A DNA stretch of 55,836 nt from Bryobacterales bacterium (lineage in GTDB: Bacteria; Acidobacteriota; Terriglobia; Bryobacterales; Bryobacteraceae). The stretch covers positions 1 through 55,836 of the forward strand of contig PMTR01000056.1 in the NCBI GenBank assembly GCA_003167255.1. Reading direction: 5' to 3'. Below are positions 26,741-34,558 of the stretch, piece after piece (within the stretch, counting starts at the first letter, position 1; every line of letters begins with the position of its first letter). A model generated the notes under the pieces. It was given only the letters and a program-made list of their open reading frames with translations, ran no database searches and was not told the origin of the DNA. Position numbers and translations under genes: made by a program.

Positions 26741-26980
26741 TCACGCACGTTTGCGAGTCTCGGCCCGCGCCGCAATCGCGACAAGCGCTCGAAGCGCATC
26801 GTTAACGGATTTCGAATCTGGAAAAGCCTCCGCCAATTCCGGGTCGAGGAGCACCACATTGGTTCCCTGGCGGTATCGGTCCACGTACTTGCCCCGAACG
26901 CCACCGGAAAAGTCGTACTCCGCCCTCATCTCACGGGTACGGGGCTTAGAGGGAGTTTTCTTCATAGTTGCGTCTCTCAT
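26741..26980 (-). CDS. brnA: BrnA-like antitoxin
   Basis: 79 residues (or 74 if translation starts at the second Met, 26965). The first part, MKKTPSKPRTREMRAEYDFS, and the segment KYVDRYRQGTNVVLLDPELA match the layout of antitoxins paired with BrnT. It opens with a basic tail, then a short EYDFSGGVRGKY motif and a ribbon-helix-helix-like C-terminus (SVNDALRALVAIAARAE). It overlaps the toxin gene by 35 nt, with the toxin first as usual for brnTA. As a DNA-binding dimer it should neutralise BrnT and repress the pair. Confidence 0.78.
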   Translation of the reverse strand: MRDATMKKTPSKPRTREMRAEYDFSGGVRGKYVDRYRQGTNVVLLDPELAEAFPDSKSVNDALRALVAIAARAETRKRA

Positions 26981-27233
26981 ACTTCGTCGCCGGGCGAGCG
27001 CTGATCAGACGGATCCGCTCTCCCCTAATAGTATGAACCACAATCAGCGGACTTCGCTTGCTGGACATTCCGATGATTACGAAGCGCTCTTCGTCGATGG
27101 CGTGATCCGGGTCGGGGACCGTGATCGAAAGAGCGTCATCGAAGACGGTGCTCGCCTCGGCAAATCCGACGCCGTGCTTCCGCCGATTCGCCGAATCCTT
27201 GCTCCGATCCCACTCAAAAGCGATTCCATACAT
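26946..27233 (-). CDS. brnT: BrnT family ribonuclease toxin
   Basis: 95 residues, normal for BrnT. Family signatures are FEWDRSKDSANRRKHGVGF near the start, FVIIGMSSKRSPLIVVHT, and the C-terminal ISARPATKYERRNYEE, with the basic and acidic residues of the RelE-like RNase fold. BrnT cleaves RNA and arrests growth until neutralised by BrnA, which is encoded directly after it with overlap. The pair lies between duplicated 3' ends of a response-regulator gene and points opposite to it, so it is a mobile or recently captured addiction module. Confidence 0.85.
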   Translation of the reverse strand: MYGIAFEWDRSKDSANRRKHGVGFAEASTVFDDALSITVPDPDHAIDEERFVIIGMSSKRSPLIVVHTIRGERIRLISARPATKYERRNYEENSL

Positions 27234-27270
27234 CTCCCGTCGATTTTAGCGAATCGGGAAGTGCAACGGA

Positions 27271-27499
27271 GGCCGCCGCGCTGGTCGCCCAGATGCCGCG
27301 CACGGACCTCAGCGCCCGCGAGGTGGAGGTCCTCGAACTGATCGTCCGCGGTCTGGCCAACAAGCAGATTGCGTACGCCCTGAGCATCGCCGAGCACACG
27401 GTCAAGAACCACGTGAAGAGTATTTTGAGCAAGCTCGGCGTGCAGGACCGGACACAGGCGGCCACGGCGGCGATACAGCGGGGGATTATCCATTTGTAG
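27271..27499 (+). pseudogene. Duplicated 3' end of response regulator (orphan LuxR HTH)
   Basis: This is the right copy of the 229-bp repeat. It encodes the LuxR-type DNA-binding domain with no receiver: the frame from ATG 27293 gives 68 residues starting MPRTDLSAREVEVLEL and ending at the same terminal residues and stop as the full gene. No ribosome site is apparent before 27293, so it is probably a non-expressed fragment. If translated, the free DNA-binding domain could compete with the full regulator. It differs from the full gene mainly in its first 35 bp. Confidence 0.8.
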
Positions 27500-27639
27500 C
27501 CCAGGGCTGGAGGCAATGCTGTTCCCTTAACTAGTTGGGAATTTCGTTGCCTGACAACGAATTGGACCCGTGCGTCGAATCCCTTCCGATTGGGAATTCC
27601 GCGCGAAGGACCCGGGTACCGCAGTTTCGGGGAAGACCC

Positions 27640-27645
27640 TATAAT
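27640..27645 (+). promoter_or_regulatory. -10 element of the second propeller kinase
   Basis: TATAAT perfect match. Transcription would begin near 27652, only about five bases before the ATG at 27657, so the mRNA is probably leaderless or nearly so. No clear -35 is found at 16-18 nt. Confidence 0.5.
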
Positions 27646-27656
27646 AGGTTCCTGAC

Positions 27657-30600
27657 ATGCGCGTCTCCGCACGTTGCCGGGTTCTTGAGCTGGGAGTACT
27701 CGCCACCTGCTGGTCCCTGCACAGCGCACAACTTCCGCTCCGGCGTTACACTACGGCCGACGGCCTGGCGAGCAACGCCGTTTACAGTATTGCGTCGGAT
27801 TCGCGCGGTTTTCTATGGTTCGGCACCGCCGAAGGGCTCTCGCGTTTTGACGGCTTCGGATTTGCGAATCAGAACGAGAGCACGGGCTTGCCGCATGGCA
27901 CCGTCACACAAGTGCTGATCGGCCGCCACGGCAATTACTGGCTCGCCACGCCGGCAGGCCTCGTGCGGTTCCGGCCGGATCTTCCGGAATCGAGCGCGGA
28001 TCGGATGGTCGTCATCCGGCCGAACGGCAAGCCGGAGGCCGCCCACATCTCGGCGCTTCTGGAGGACCGGGCCGGCACGCTCTGGTGCGGGACGGCAGCC
28101 GGCCTGTACGCAATCGACGACACTGCCAGTCCTGCACCACGGCTCGCCGAAGTACGGATTGGGCTGCCGGGCGTGTCCTGGGGCGATTCGGAAGTGAGCG
28201 CACTGGCGGAAGATGCGGAGGGCGGTGTGTGGATCGGAGCGAGGGATGGAGCCTTATACCGCCGCCTGCCGGACCGGCGCATCGAGCGCTACCCGTCAAC
28301 CGAAAGGCCGCTCCAGGCCCAGATCACGCGTCTTCTCGCGGACCGGGAGGGCCGCATATGGGTGGGAAGAGTAACCAGCCTCTACCGGTCCAATCCCGCT
28401 GCCCACCCGGGCGCGAATGGATTCGAACGTCTCTCCGGACAAAACGGCGGGCTGCCGCCAACTCGCGTCTTCGACATATTCGAATCGCGGGAAGGCGACG
28501 TCTGGGTGGGAATGTATCGATGTCTGGCCCAGTTTCCCGCGGACGGAGCGCCGGTCCGCGTGTGGACCAAGGACAACGGATTGCCCAGCCGGGGAGTTGG
28601 GGGGCTGGCGCAGGATCGGGACGGAAACCTGTGGATGGGAACCGGCGACCTTGGCGCGTTCAAACTAGCGGCGGGCGGCATCCTGACTTATTCGATCGCG
28701 GACGGAATCGGGATGGACGCGGTGATCTCGGTTGCCGAGACCCGCCGCGGCGAGTTGTACATCGCAGGCCGTCAAGAGTCGGAGGGCTTTCGCATCGGCT
28801 TTCGCTCGGGTGATGGTTTTCATGCCATCGCGCCCAGCGTTCCCCAAAAGATCCACTATTTTGGCTGGCGGCCGGCACGAGTGATCCTGCAGGATCACGC
28901 CGGCGAATGGTGGCTGGCGACCAGTCAAGGGCTATGCCGTTATCCCCGTTTGGAGAGCCCGTCGCAGCTCGCCCAAACCGCGCCCAAGGCGGTTTACACC
29001 AGGCGCGATGGCTTGCCGGCGGATGTAGTGGTCCGGCTTTATGAGGACCGCGGCGGGAATATCTGGGTAGGCACCGAATCGAAGAAACTCGTCTACTGGG
29101 GCAGGAGCGAGGAGAAGTTCATCGGGATTGGCGCCGATGGGATTCCCAGCGTCGCCTCCGCGTTCTGCGAAGACAACGCCGGGCACGTGTGGATCGGCGA
29201 CGAGTCGGGCCAGTTGTGGAGAGTGCGGGACGGACGCGCTTCGCTGGTGGCCGGCCAGGCCAGGAAAGCCGAGATTCACGATCTTTTGCTGGACCACGCC
29301 GGACGTCTCTGGGTGGCGACAGACGGCCAGGGCCTCCTGCGCTTCGACCAACCGGCGGCGCCCAAGCCCCAATTCCGGCAATACGGTTATTCCGACGGGC
29401 TTTCCAGCCTCGACCTGCACAGCCTGGCCGAGGACCGGAACGGCTCCATCTACGTCGGAACCGGAGGCGGAGTCGACCGTCTGGATCCGGATCTGGTGCA
29501 TATCCGGCACTACACTTCCGCCGATGGCATCGCTCCGGGACAGGTGATTGCGGCATATCGCGACCGCACCGGCGCCATCTGGTTCGGAACCAATCACGGG
29601 CTCACGCGCCTGGCGCCGCAGAACGGTCCGGCCAGCGATCCGCCACCAGTGTGGATCACCGGCCTCTCCATTGCCGGACGCCGCGCGCCAGTTTCGGAGG
29701 CGGGCGAATCGAGCATCCGCGCCGTCGAGGTACAGCCGGGGCAGGAACACATTCAGTTTGATTTCGTGGGATTGAGCTACGCTCCGGGCAACGTTCTGCG
29801 ATATCAGTATCGCCTGGGGGACGGCGCATGGAGCGCGCCCATCGAGTCGCGCTCGGTTCACTATGGTGCGCTCGCGCCCGGACAGTACCGGTTCGCGGTG
29901 CGCGCCCTCAACTCGGATGGCGAGGCCAGCCCGGCGCCGGCGACCGTGGAATTCCGCGTGGCGCCGCCGCTCTGGAGGCGCGCGTGGTTTCAGGCTATTC
30001 TCATCGCCGCGGCGCTCGCCGGCGCCGTCTCGGTGCATCGCGCGCGAGCGTCCCGGCTGCTCGAAATCGAGCGCGTCCGCTCCAACATCGCTCTCGATCT
30101 GCACGACGATATTGCCTCGAACCTATCGCAGATCACCATCTTCAGCGAAATCGCCATGCGCGAGGCGGGAGTCGATTCCCGCGCCGGGGAACCCCTGGCT
30201 CGCATTGCCGAAACCGCCCGGGACACGGTGGAGTGCATCAGCGACATTGTGTGGAGCATCCGGCCGCAGATGGAAGGCGACCTCTTGCAGCGCATCCGCC
30301 GGGTCGGGAGCGATGCGCTCACCTCGCGGCAGATCGAGGTATCCTTCCACTTCCCGGAAGAGGTGCGGCATCTCGGACTGGACCCGAACACGCGACGCCA
30401 GGTGTACTTGATCTACAAGGAAGCCGTCCATAACATTGTCCGGCACGCCCAGGCAACGGCCGTCGAGATCTCCATGAGCGTGGATGGCGGCAAGCTGCTG
30501 CTGAAGGTTGGGGACAACGGCAAAGGAATGGAGGCGCCGGAGGAAGGCAACGGTCTGCCAGGCATGCGCGCGCGCGCCGCGTCTTTGGGGGGGGCGCTGG

Positions 30601-30689
30601 AGATTCACTCCGCCGCGGGTGAGGGCACAGAGGTCGAACTGCGCGCGCCGTTGAAGCGCCCGTGGCGCCGCCATATCCTACCTGAATAA
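27657..30689 (+). CDS. Two-component-propeller sensor histidine kinase
   Basis: 1,010 residues with the same plan as the 980-residue kinase. A signal peptide is followed by about 13 propeller blades (for example GFLWFGTAEGLSRFDGFGF, NLWMGTGDLGAFKL and AIWFGTNHGLTRLAPQNG), then a Y_Y_Y domain (about 680-760, with VLRYQYRLGDGAW). A membrane helix (about 775-795) and HisKA_3 with His816 in IALDLHDDIASNLSQI come next. The ATPase domain reads NIVRHAQATAVE and DNGKGMEAPEEGNGLPGMRA. The dimerisation helix has the HDD form, unlike HDT of the first kinase, so the two pairs are not recent duplicates. Its regulator follows 58 nt downstream. The ligand is unknown. Confidence 0.94.
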   Translation: MRVSARCRVLELGVLATCWSLHSAQLPLRRYTTADGLASNAVYSIASDSRGFLWFGTAEGLSRFDGFGFANQNESTGLPHGTVTQVLIGRHGNYWLATPAGLVRFRPDLPESSADRMVVIRPNGKPEAAHISALLEDRAGTLWCGTAAGLYAIDDTASPAPRLAEVRIGLPGVSWGDSEVSALAEDAEGGVWIGARDGALYRRLPDRRIERYPSTERPLQAQITRLLADREGRIWVGRVTSLYRSNPAAHPGANGFERLSGQNGGLPPTRVFDIFESREGDVWVGMYRCLAQFPADGAPVRVWTKDNGLPSRGVGGLAQDRDGNLWMGTGDLGAFKLAAGGILTYSIADGIGMDAVISVAETRRGELYIAGRQESEGFRIGFRSGDGFHAIAPSVPQKIHYFGWRPARVILQDHAGEWWLATSQGLCRYPRLESPSQLAQTAPKAVYTRRDGLPADVVVRLYEDRGGNIWVGTESKKLVYWGRSEEKFIGIGADGIPSVASAFCEDNAGHVWIGDESGQLWRVRDGRASLVAGQARKAEIHDLLLDHAGRLWVATDGQGLLRFDQPAAPKPQFRQYGYSDGLSSLDLHSLAEDRNGSIYVGTGGGVDRLDPDLVHIRHYTSADGIAPGQVIAAYRDRTGAIWFGTNHGLTRLAPQNGPASDPPPVWITGLSIAGRRAPVSEAGESSIRAVEVQPGQEHIQFDFVGLSYAPGNVLRYQYRLGDGAWSAPIESRSVHYGALAPGQYRFAVRALNSDGEASPAPATVEFRVAPPLWRRAWFQAILIAAALAGAVSVHRARASRLLEIERVRSNIALDLHDDIASNLSQITIFSEIAMREAGVDSRAGEPLARIAETARDTVECISDIVWSIRPQMEGDLLQRIRRVGSDALTSRQIEVSFHFPEEVRHLGLDPNTRRQVYLIYKEAVHNIVRHAQATAVEISMSVDGGKLLLKVGDNGKGMEAPEEGNGLPGMRARAASLGGALEIHSAAGEGTEVELRAPLKRPWRRHILPE

Positions 30690-30747
30690 GCAGGGTCCGC
30701 GCGCGGGTGAAACTGGTACGGTTGAGGTCGGGCCCAGGTAACAATAG

Positions 30748-31395
30748 ATGCCGGAACCCACCATTCGCATCGTCATCATTGAGGACCGGCGCGAAATTCG
30801 CGAGGGGCTGAGAACGCTGATTGCGTATACCGAGGGCTACGAGTGCGTGGCGGCGTACCGGTCGATGGAGGAGGCGCTGCCGGAAATCGAGCGAGCGCGG
30901 GCGGACGTGGCACTGGTCGACATCGGGCTTCCCGGCATGAGCGGGATTGAGGGCATCCAACGCTTGCGCGTGGTGGTTCCGAAGATGCAGTCGCTGGTCC
31001 TGTCGGTGTACGACGACGACGAGCGGGTTTTCCAGGCCATCTGCGCCGGGGCCTGCGGCTACCTGCTCAAGAACACTCCGCCGGCGGATTTGCTGGCGGC
31101 GATCCGCGAAGCGGCATCGGGAGGCGCGCCGATTTCGCCCAAGATCGCCAGCAAGGTGCTGGCACTATTCCGGCAGATTCATCCTCAGGAAACATCGGCC
31201 GCGGCGCTGACGCCGCACGAACTGCGCCTGTTGCTTCTGCTGGTGGACGGCCATAACTTCAAGACGGCCGCGGCGGAGATGGGTGTATCGGTACATGGTA
31301 TCTCTTTCCACACGCGGAACATTTACGAGAAGCTGCAAGTGCACTCCAAATCCGAAGCCGTGGCCAAGGCTTTGCGGCTCGGATTAGTGCGCTGA
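30748..31395 (+). CDS. NarL/LuxR-type response regulator
   Basis: 215 residues. The receiver has Glu12-Asp13, phospho-acceptor Asp58 in VALVDIGLPGMSG and Lys in GYLLKNTPP. A C-terminal LuxR-type helix-turn-helix (about 150-212) is more diverged than usual, with LTPHELRLLLLLVDGHNFKT and MGVSVHGISFHTRNIYEKL, but the spacing is right. It lies directly behind the second propeller kinase and is its likely partner. Targets are unknown; the PEP-CTERM pair that follows on the same strand 56 nt later is one candidate. Confidence 0.93.
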   Translation: MPEPTIRIVIIEDRREIREGLRTLIAYTEGYECVAAYRSMEEALPEIERARADVALVDIGLPGMSGIEGIQRLRVVVPKMQSLVLSVYDDDERVFQAICAGACGYLLKNTPPADLLAAIREAASGGAPISPKIASKVLALFRQIHPQETSAAALTPHELRLLLLLVDGHNFKTAAAEMGVSVHGISFHTRNIYEKLQVHSKSEAVAKALRLGLVR

Positions 31396-31451
31396 TTCCT
31401 ACGCCAACAGGCAGGATGACTTAACCACTTCTGCTGGTATCGTTGCCTTCA

Positions 31452-32150
31452 ATGAATGTCAGTTTGCACTTACTGGGTCTGTCGGCAAGAATTGTAGGGC
31501 TCGCGGCCGTATCGTTTCTTACGGTTGGTGCAAAAGCGGACACTATAATCTCGTTCACCGGGGACCTCCGCAGCGATGCGAATGTAATCGACTGCGGCTC
31601 CGGCTGCACGCTCGGGGCGGGAAACTCCGACGGCGACTACGCGCAGTGGGCCGCCCTCGTCGTGGCGTTCAATGTCCCGGTAAATGAGACGGTCCAAATC
31701 GTCACGTTCAGTTACGGCGGCGGCACCAATGGCAACGGTGCTGTGATCCCGCAGGGTGGACTAGAGCCTTACCTGAGCCTGTTCGACGCCACGGGGAATT
31801 TTCTGGCTTCCACCTACTTCGGCATCACCTGTCCGCCCGGGGCGAACACCAATTCCAGCAGCGGGTTTTGCTACGACGTTCTGCTGGATGCCGGGACGTT
31901 GTTGGCGGGTAACTATCAGGTGGCGATATCGGCCTACTTGAACATGTCACTGGCCGAGAACTTAGGCATCGGGACTCTTACCGACGGGTTCACCGGCTTC
32001 GGCAACCTGTACGCGGGCGAGGATCTGCACTATGCATTCGATATCGATCTGGGGGCTCCTTCCGCGGCAACGCCGGAGCCGGGGACCTTCGGACTACTGG
32101 CGCTCGGGGCCATAGCGCTCTTTAGAGTCAAGAAAGGAAAACAATCGTGA
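31452..32150 (+). CDS. PEP-CTERM sorted exported protein
   Basis: 232 residues from ATG 31452 (an in-frame TTG lies nine bases upstream). Signal peptide (about 1-29, ending GAKA), then a beta-rich domain with Cys pairs (DCGSGC, and Cys residues in ITCPPG and GFCYDVLL). The layout resembles DVUA0089-type exported proteins: LFDATGNFLAS, LAGNYQVAISAYLNMSL and EDLHYAFDIDLG. The C-terminus is a PEP-CTERM signal, TPEPGTFGLLALGAIALF followed by RVKKGK, which targets proteins to exosortase for transfer to the surface or matrix. The stop overlaps the start of the next gene (GTGA), so the two are co-translated. Part of the gene is duplicated at 32829. Confidence 0.85.
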   Translation: MNVSLHLLGLSARIVGLAAVSFLTVGAKADTIISFTGDLRSDANVIDCGSGCTLGAGNSDGDYAQWAALVVAFNVPVNETVQIVTFSYGGGTNGNGAVIPQGGLEPYLSLFDATGNFLASTYFGITCPPGANTNSSSGFCYDVLLDAGTLLAGNYQVAISAYLNMSLAENLGIGTLTDGFTGFGNLYAGEDLHYAFDIDLGAPSAATPEPGTFGLLALGAIALFRVKKGKQS

Positions 32151-32644
32151 AACACAGACTACTAACGTTCGCCGGAGCGCTTGCGCTGCTGGCTGTCCTC
32201 GGAAAATTCTACGCCGTGCCCGCCATCGCGCAAGCTGTCCGCGCCGCCGTGGTGAAGAACATTGACGAGCGCGGACGAACTCCGTATCAGACGATCCTTT
32301 TGTGTAATGGCCTTAATAGCTGCGTCTCTGCTGCGGGGATCGCCGTCCCTGCTCACTCTCGCCTCGTCATAGAACACGTCAGCGGCTTCGCACAGTTTCC
32401 GGAAAGCCAGCAAATCAACGGGATATTGCTTACTTCCAGTGCTTCACGGTCGTACATCGTGGCCACCTTTCTAGAGGACTATGGAGGATTATACAATTAT
32501 GGTTTCGATCAACCCCATTTGTTTTATGTCGAAGCCGGCGACGCGCCCGTCCTGCAACTATTCGTAAGTGGCGCCCCCGTAAATGGTCATTATGCGGAGG
32601 CTCAATGTCAGATTTCCGGGTACATAGTGGACCTCAGCCAGTAG
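32147..32644 (+). CDS. Small secreted protein coupled to the PEP-CTERM gene (copy A)
   Basis: 165 residues starting with GTG in a 4-nt overlap with the PEP-CTERM gene. A signal peptide or N-terminal anchor (LLTFAGALALLAVLGKFYAV) is followed by AIAQAVRAAVVKNIDERGR, a pair of Cys in LLCNGLNSCVS, the conserved HSRLVIEH and a C-terminal QISGYIVDLSQ. A close paralogue lies at 33125 with the same start, Cys pair, HSRLVxEH and last ten residues. It is not recognised as a known family; the Cys pair and beta pattern suggest an extracellular sandwich fold. It may bind or chaperone the sorted protein. Confidence 0.72.
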   Translation: MKHRLLTFAGALALLAVLGKFYAVPAIAQAVRAAVVKNIDERGRTPYQTILLCNGLNSCVSAAGIAVPAHSRLVIEHVSGFAQFPESQQINGILLTSSASRSYIVATFLEDYGGLYNYGFDQPHLFYVEAGDAPVLQLFVSGAPVNGHYAEAQCQISGYIVDLSQ

Positions 32645-32745
32645 AGTCCGCCAGGCTGCCGCCGGATAGCGATCTCAGCCTGCGCGTACATGTCACTGTT
32701 CGAGAGCGCCGGCAGCGGGCCGCGCGCCGTCCGCAGGATTTTCCC

Positions 32746-32801
32746 GGGGATCTCGGGGACAGTCTACGAAACTCCCAAACGCCAGTGGCTGAGCGATTGG
32801 G
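32746..32801 (+). repeat. 56-bp dispersed repeat, copy 1
   Basis: Matches 33919-33974 with about two mismatches (offset 1,173). It contains ggggacagtctacgaaactc, and its inverted arm gtagcctgtccctgaaa follows at about 32809, so the whole 32746-32828 block is a palindrome-ended unit resembling a REP/BIME or small MITE. It sits exactly before the truncated PEP-CTERM copy. Confidence 0.75.
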
Positions 32802-32828
32802 GGTTGCGTAGCCTGTCCCTGAAACCCG

Positions 32829-33128
32829 AATTCCAGCAGCGGGTTTTGCTACGACGTTCTGCTGGATGCCGGGGCCTTGGCGGCGGGCAACTATCAGGTG
32901 GCGATATCGGCCTACTTGAACATGTCCTTGGCCGAGAACTTAGGTATCGGGACTCTTGCCGACGGGTTCACCGGCTTCGGCAACCTGTACGCGGGGGAAG
33001 ATCTGCACTACGCATTCGATATCGATCTGGGGGCTCCTTCCGTGGCGACGCCCGAGGCTGGGACGTTCGGACTGCTGGCGCTCGCGGCCATAGGGTTATT
33101 GGGAATCAGGAGAGGAAAACAATCATGA
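32829..33128 (+). pseudogene. 5'-truncated duplicate of the PEP-CTERM gene
   Basis: Bases 32829-33125 are homologous to 31851-32147 (the last 40% of the PEP-CTERM gene). The reading frame has no start, and a TGA stop (32820-32822) lies just upstream. The break coincides with the dispersed repeat. The sorting motif has decayed from TPEPGTFG to TPEAGTFG, losing the second Pro of PEP. It probably survives only as the 5' context for the following coupled gene. Confidence 0.82.
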
Positions 33129-33628
33129 AACACAAACTGTTGACTTTCGCCGGGGCGCTCGCGCTGCTGGCTGTCCTGGGGAAGTTTTACGCCGTTCCAG
33201 CCATCGCGCAGGCGGTTCGCGCCGCCGTGGTGAAGAACATCGACGAGAAGGGACGAATACCGTATCAGGCGCAGATTAACTGTACCGGTTACAGCGTCTG
33301 CAACGTTGGCTTGAGCCCAGTACCGGCTCACTCGCGCCTAGTGGTCGAGCACATCGGCCTTCAGGCCGTAGTAGACACGGGCTCCCAGGTTATGTTCACG
33401 GCCCTAGGGGCCGAGTCGGGCGTCTTTAATCAACTCTCGTCGTATGATATGCTTCTCGCCACCTTTCAGGGCGAGGCTTTTGGTTATGACACGTATATCG
33501 TAAGTGGTCCTGCATTGACGTATTTTGAGGCTGGCCAGACGCCGGGCGTCATTTTTGAACTTAGCCTAGGCATAACCACTAGGATCACTGGTCAGATTTC
33601 CGGTTATCTGGTCGATCTCAGCCAGTAG
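33125..33628 (+). CDS. Small secreted protein, paralogue of 32147 (copy B)
   Basis: 167 residues from an ATG that overlaps the stop of the truncated PEP-CTERM copy (ATGA). The first about 45 residues are nearly identical to copy A (FAGALALLAVLGKFYAVPA and VVKNIDEKGR). The middle has diverged strongly but keeps the Cys pair (INCTGYSVCN), HSRLVVEH and the end QISGYLVDLSQ. A longer frame of 312 residues upstream is only read-through of the duplicated DNA. Whether it is still expressed, now that its upstream partner is truncated, is uncertain. Confidence 0.7.
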   Translation: MKHKLLTFAGALALLAVLGKFYAVPAIAQAVRAAVVKNIDEKGRIPYQAQINCTGYSVCNVGLSPVPAHSRLVVEHIGLQAVVDTGSQVMFTALGAESGVFNQLSSYDMLLATFQGEAFGYDTYIVSGPALTYFEAGQTPGVIFELSLGITTRITGQISGYLVDLSQ

Positions 33629-33654
33629 AGCCGCCAGGCTGCCGCGGTGATCGC

Positions 33655-33921
33655 TCACCCCGCCACCTGCTCGAAAAACTCCAGATAGCGCGGGGCCAGC
33701 GTTTCGCGATGATAAATGCGTCCGGCTTCTAACGCCCGGCGCGACGCCTCCTGGTAGAAGGCCTCGTCGTCGGTCAACTTTAGGATCAGGTCCACCCACG
33801 GCTCCACGGTTTCCGCATCCACTGGAGCCGGGGTCTCGGGTGTCACTTCCGGCGGGATCGGCACCACGAAACCGCCGCCATTCGCGATCTCCGCCAATCC
33901 GCCGCGATCGCTGACAAGGGG
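33655..33921 (-). pseudogene. C-terminal remnant of a group 1 glycosyltransferase
   Basis: The frame reads PLVSDRGGLAEIANGGGFVV and continues PIPPEVTPETPAPVDAETVE, the end of a GT4-type glycosyltransferase (the donor-site segment before the last helices), and finishes with a normal C-terminal helix PRYLEFFEQVAG. The upstream part is missing: coding similarity stops where the 56-bp repeat begins (33919), and an in-frame stop follows at 33937. The annotated-looking start at 33897 is a TTG inside the conserved segment and is not a real start. The intact gene was lost by deletion or insertion at the repeat. Confidence 0.78.
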
Positions 33922-33974
33922 GATTTCGGGGACAGGCTACGAAACTCCCAAACGCCAGTGGCTGAGCGATTGGG
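33919..33974 (+). repeat. 56-bp dispersed repeat, copy 2
   Basis: Second copy of the repeat at 32746-32801. Further degenerate pieces (cattttcccgggg at about 33990, matching gattttcccgggg at 32737) extend the similarity. It marks the breakpoint of the glycosyltransferase remnant. The 33975-34129 gap after it holds no gene that I can recognise. Confidence 0.75.
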
Positions 33975-34129
33975 CGAAAGGGGACGGACGCATTTTCCCG
34001 GGGCAATTCGGTGACGGTAATTCGGGGCTACGCAATCTCGAAACCACTCTGTGCGCATCCTTTCGTGAGTCCCGTCCAGGTGGGATTGGGAACGACGAAC
34101 GCGCTTCCGCCCTTCATCCATCCCACTCG

Positions 34130-34558
34130 TTACTTCGCCCGCAAGGGATTGACGATCTTCAGGCCTGCAAAGTCTCTTTCGTTTTCGGTGACAACTACGC
34201 AATCATTCGCTTCGGCGACTGCGGCCATGATCATGTCGAGTGGGCTCCGTGGCCGGCCTTTTGCCGTCTCGCCGGCCATCAGCCGCGCCCACACGAGGCC
34301 GGCCTTTTCGTCGAACGGGAGCACCCGGCCGGCGAACAGCGCAGGCGGGCCCTCGGGGCCGGAAAACCAACGCTCCAATTCCCTGCGCTTCTTTCCGGCG
34401 GGCTTCTCCAGTATTCCGCGCCGGATCTCAGCGACGGTCAGGGATGAGATAAACAGATCCTGGTCGGCTTGTTCAGCCATCCACGCGACGAGTTCTTCCG
34501 ACGGCATGGGCTTGGTGACATTGCTGATGATGTTGGTGTCGAGGAGGCTCCGGCTCAC
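34130..34558 (-). CDS. vapC: VapC-type PIN-domain ribonuclease toxin
   Basis: 142 residues. The PIN acidic residues are in place: Asp7 in LLDTNIIS, Glu44 in LTVAEIRRG, the Asp of SPLDMIMAAVA and the Asp in VVTENERDF. The subtype resembles FitB/VapC toxins, with IRRGILEKPAGKKRREL. It cuts RNA and is neutralised by the antitoxin encoded upstream with a 4-nt overlap. The toxin looks intact. Confidence 0.9.
   Translation of the reverse strand: MSRSLLDTNIISNVTKPMPSEELVAWMAEQADQDLFISSLTVAEIRRGILEKPAGKKRRELERWFSGPEGPPALFAGRVLPFDEKAGLVWARLMAGETAKGRPRSPLDMIMAAVAEANDCVVVTENERDFAGLKIVNPLRAK

Noticed and set aside
32690-33628. 312-residue ORF
   Set aside because: Its N-terminal half is out-of-frame reading of the dispersed repeat and truncated PEP-CTERM copy; the real gene begins at the ATG at 33125.
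33655-33897. Intact 80-residue protein
   Set aside because: The TTG start lies within a conserved glycosyltransferase segment that continues upstream in frame; it is a gene remnant.
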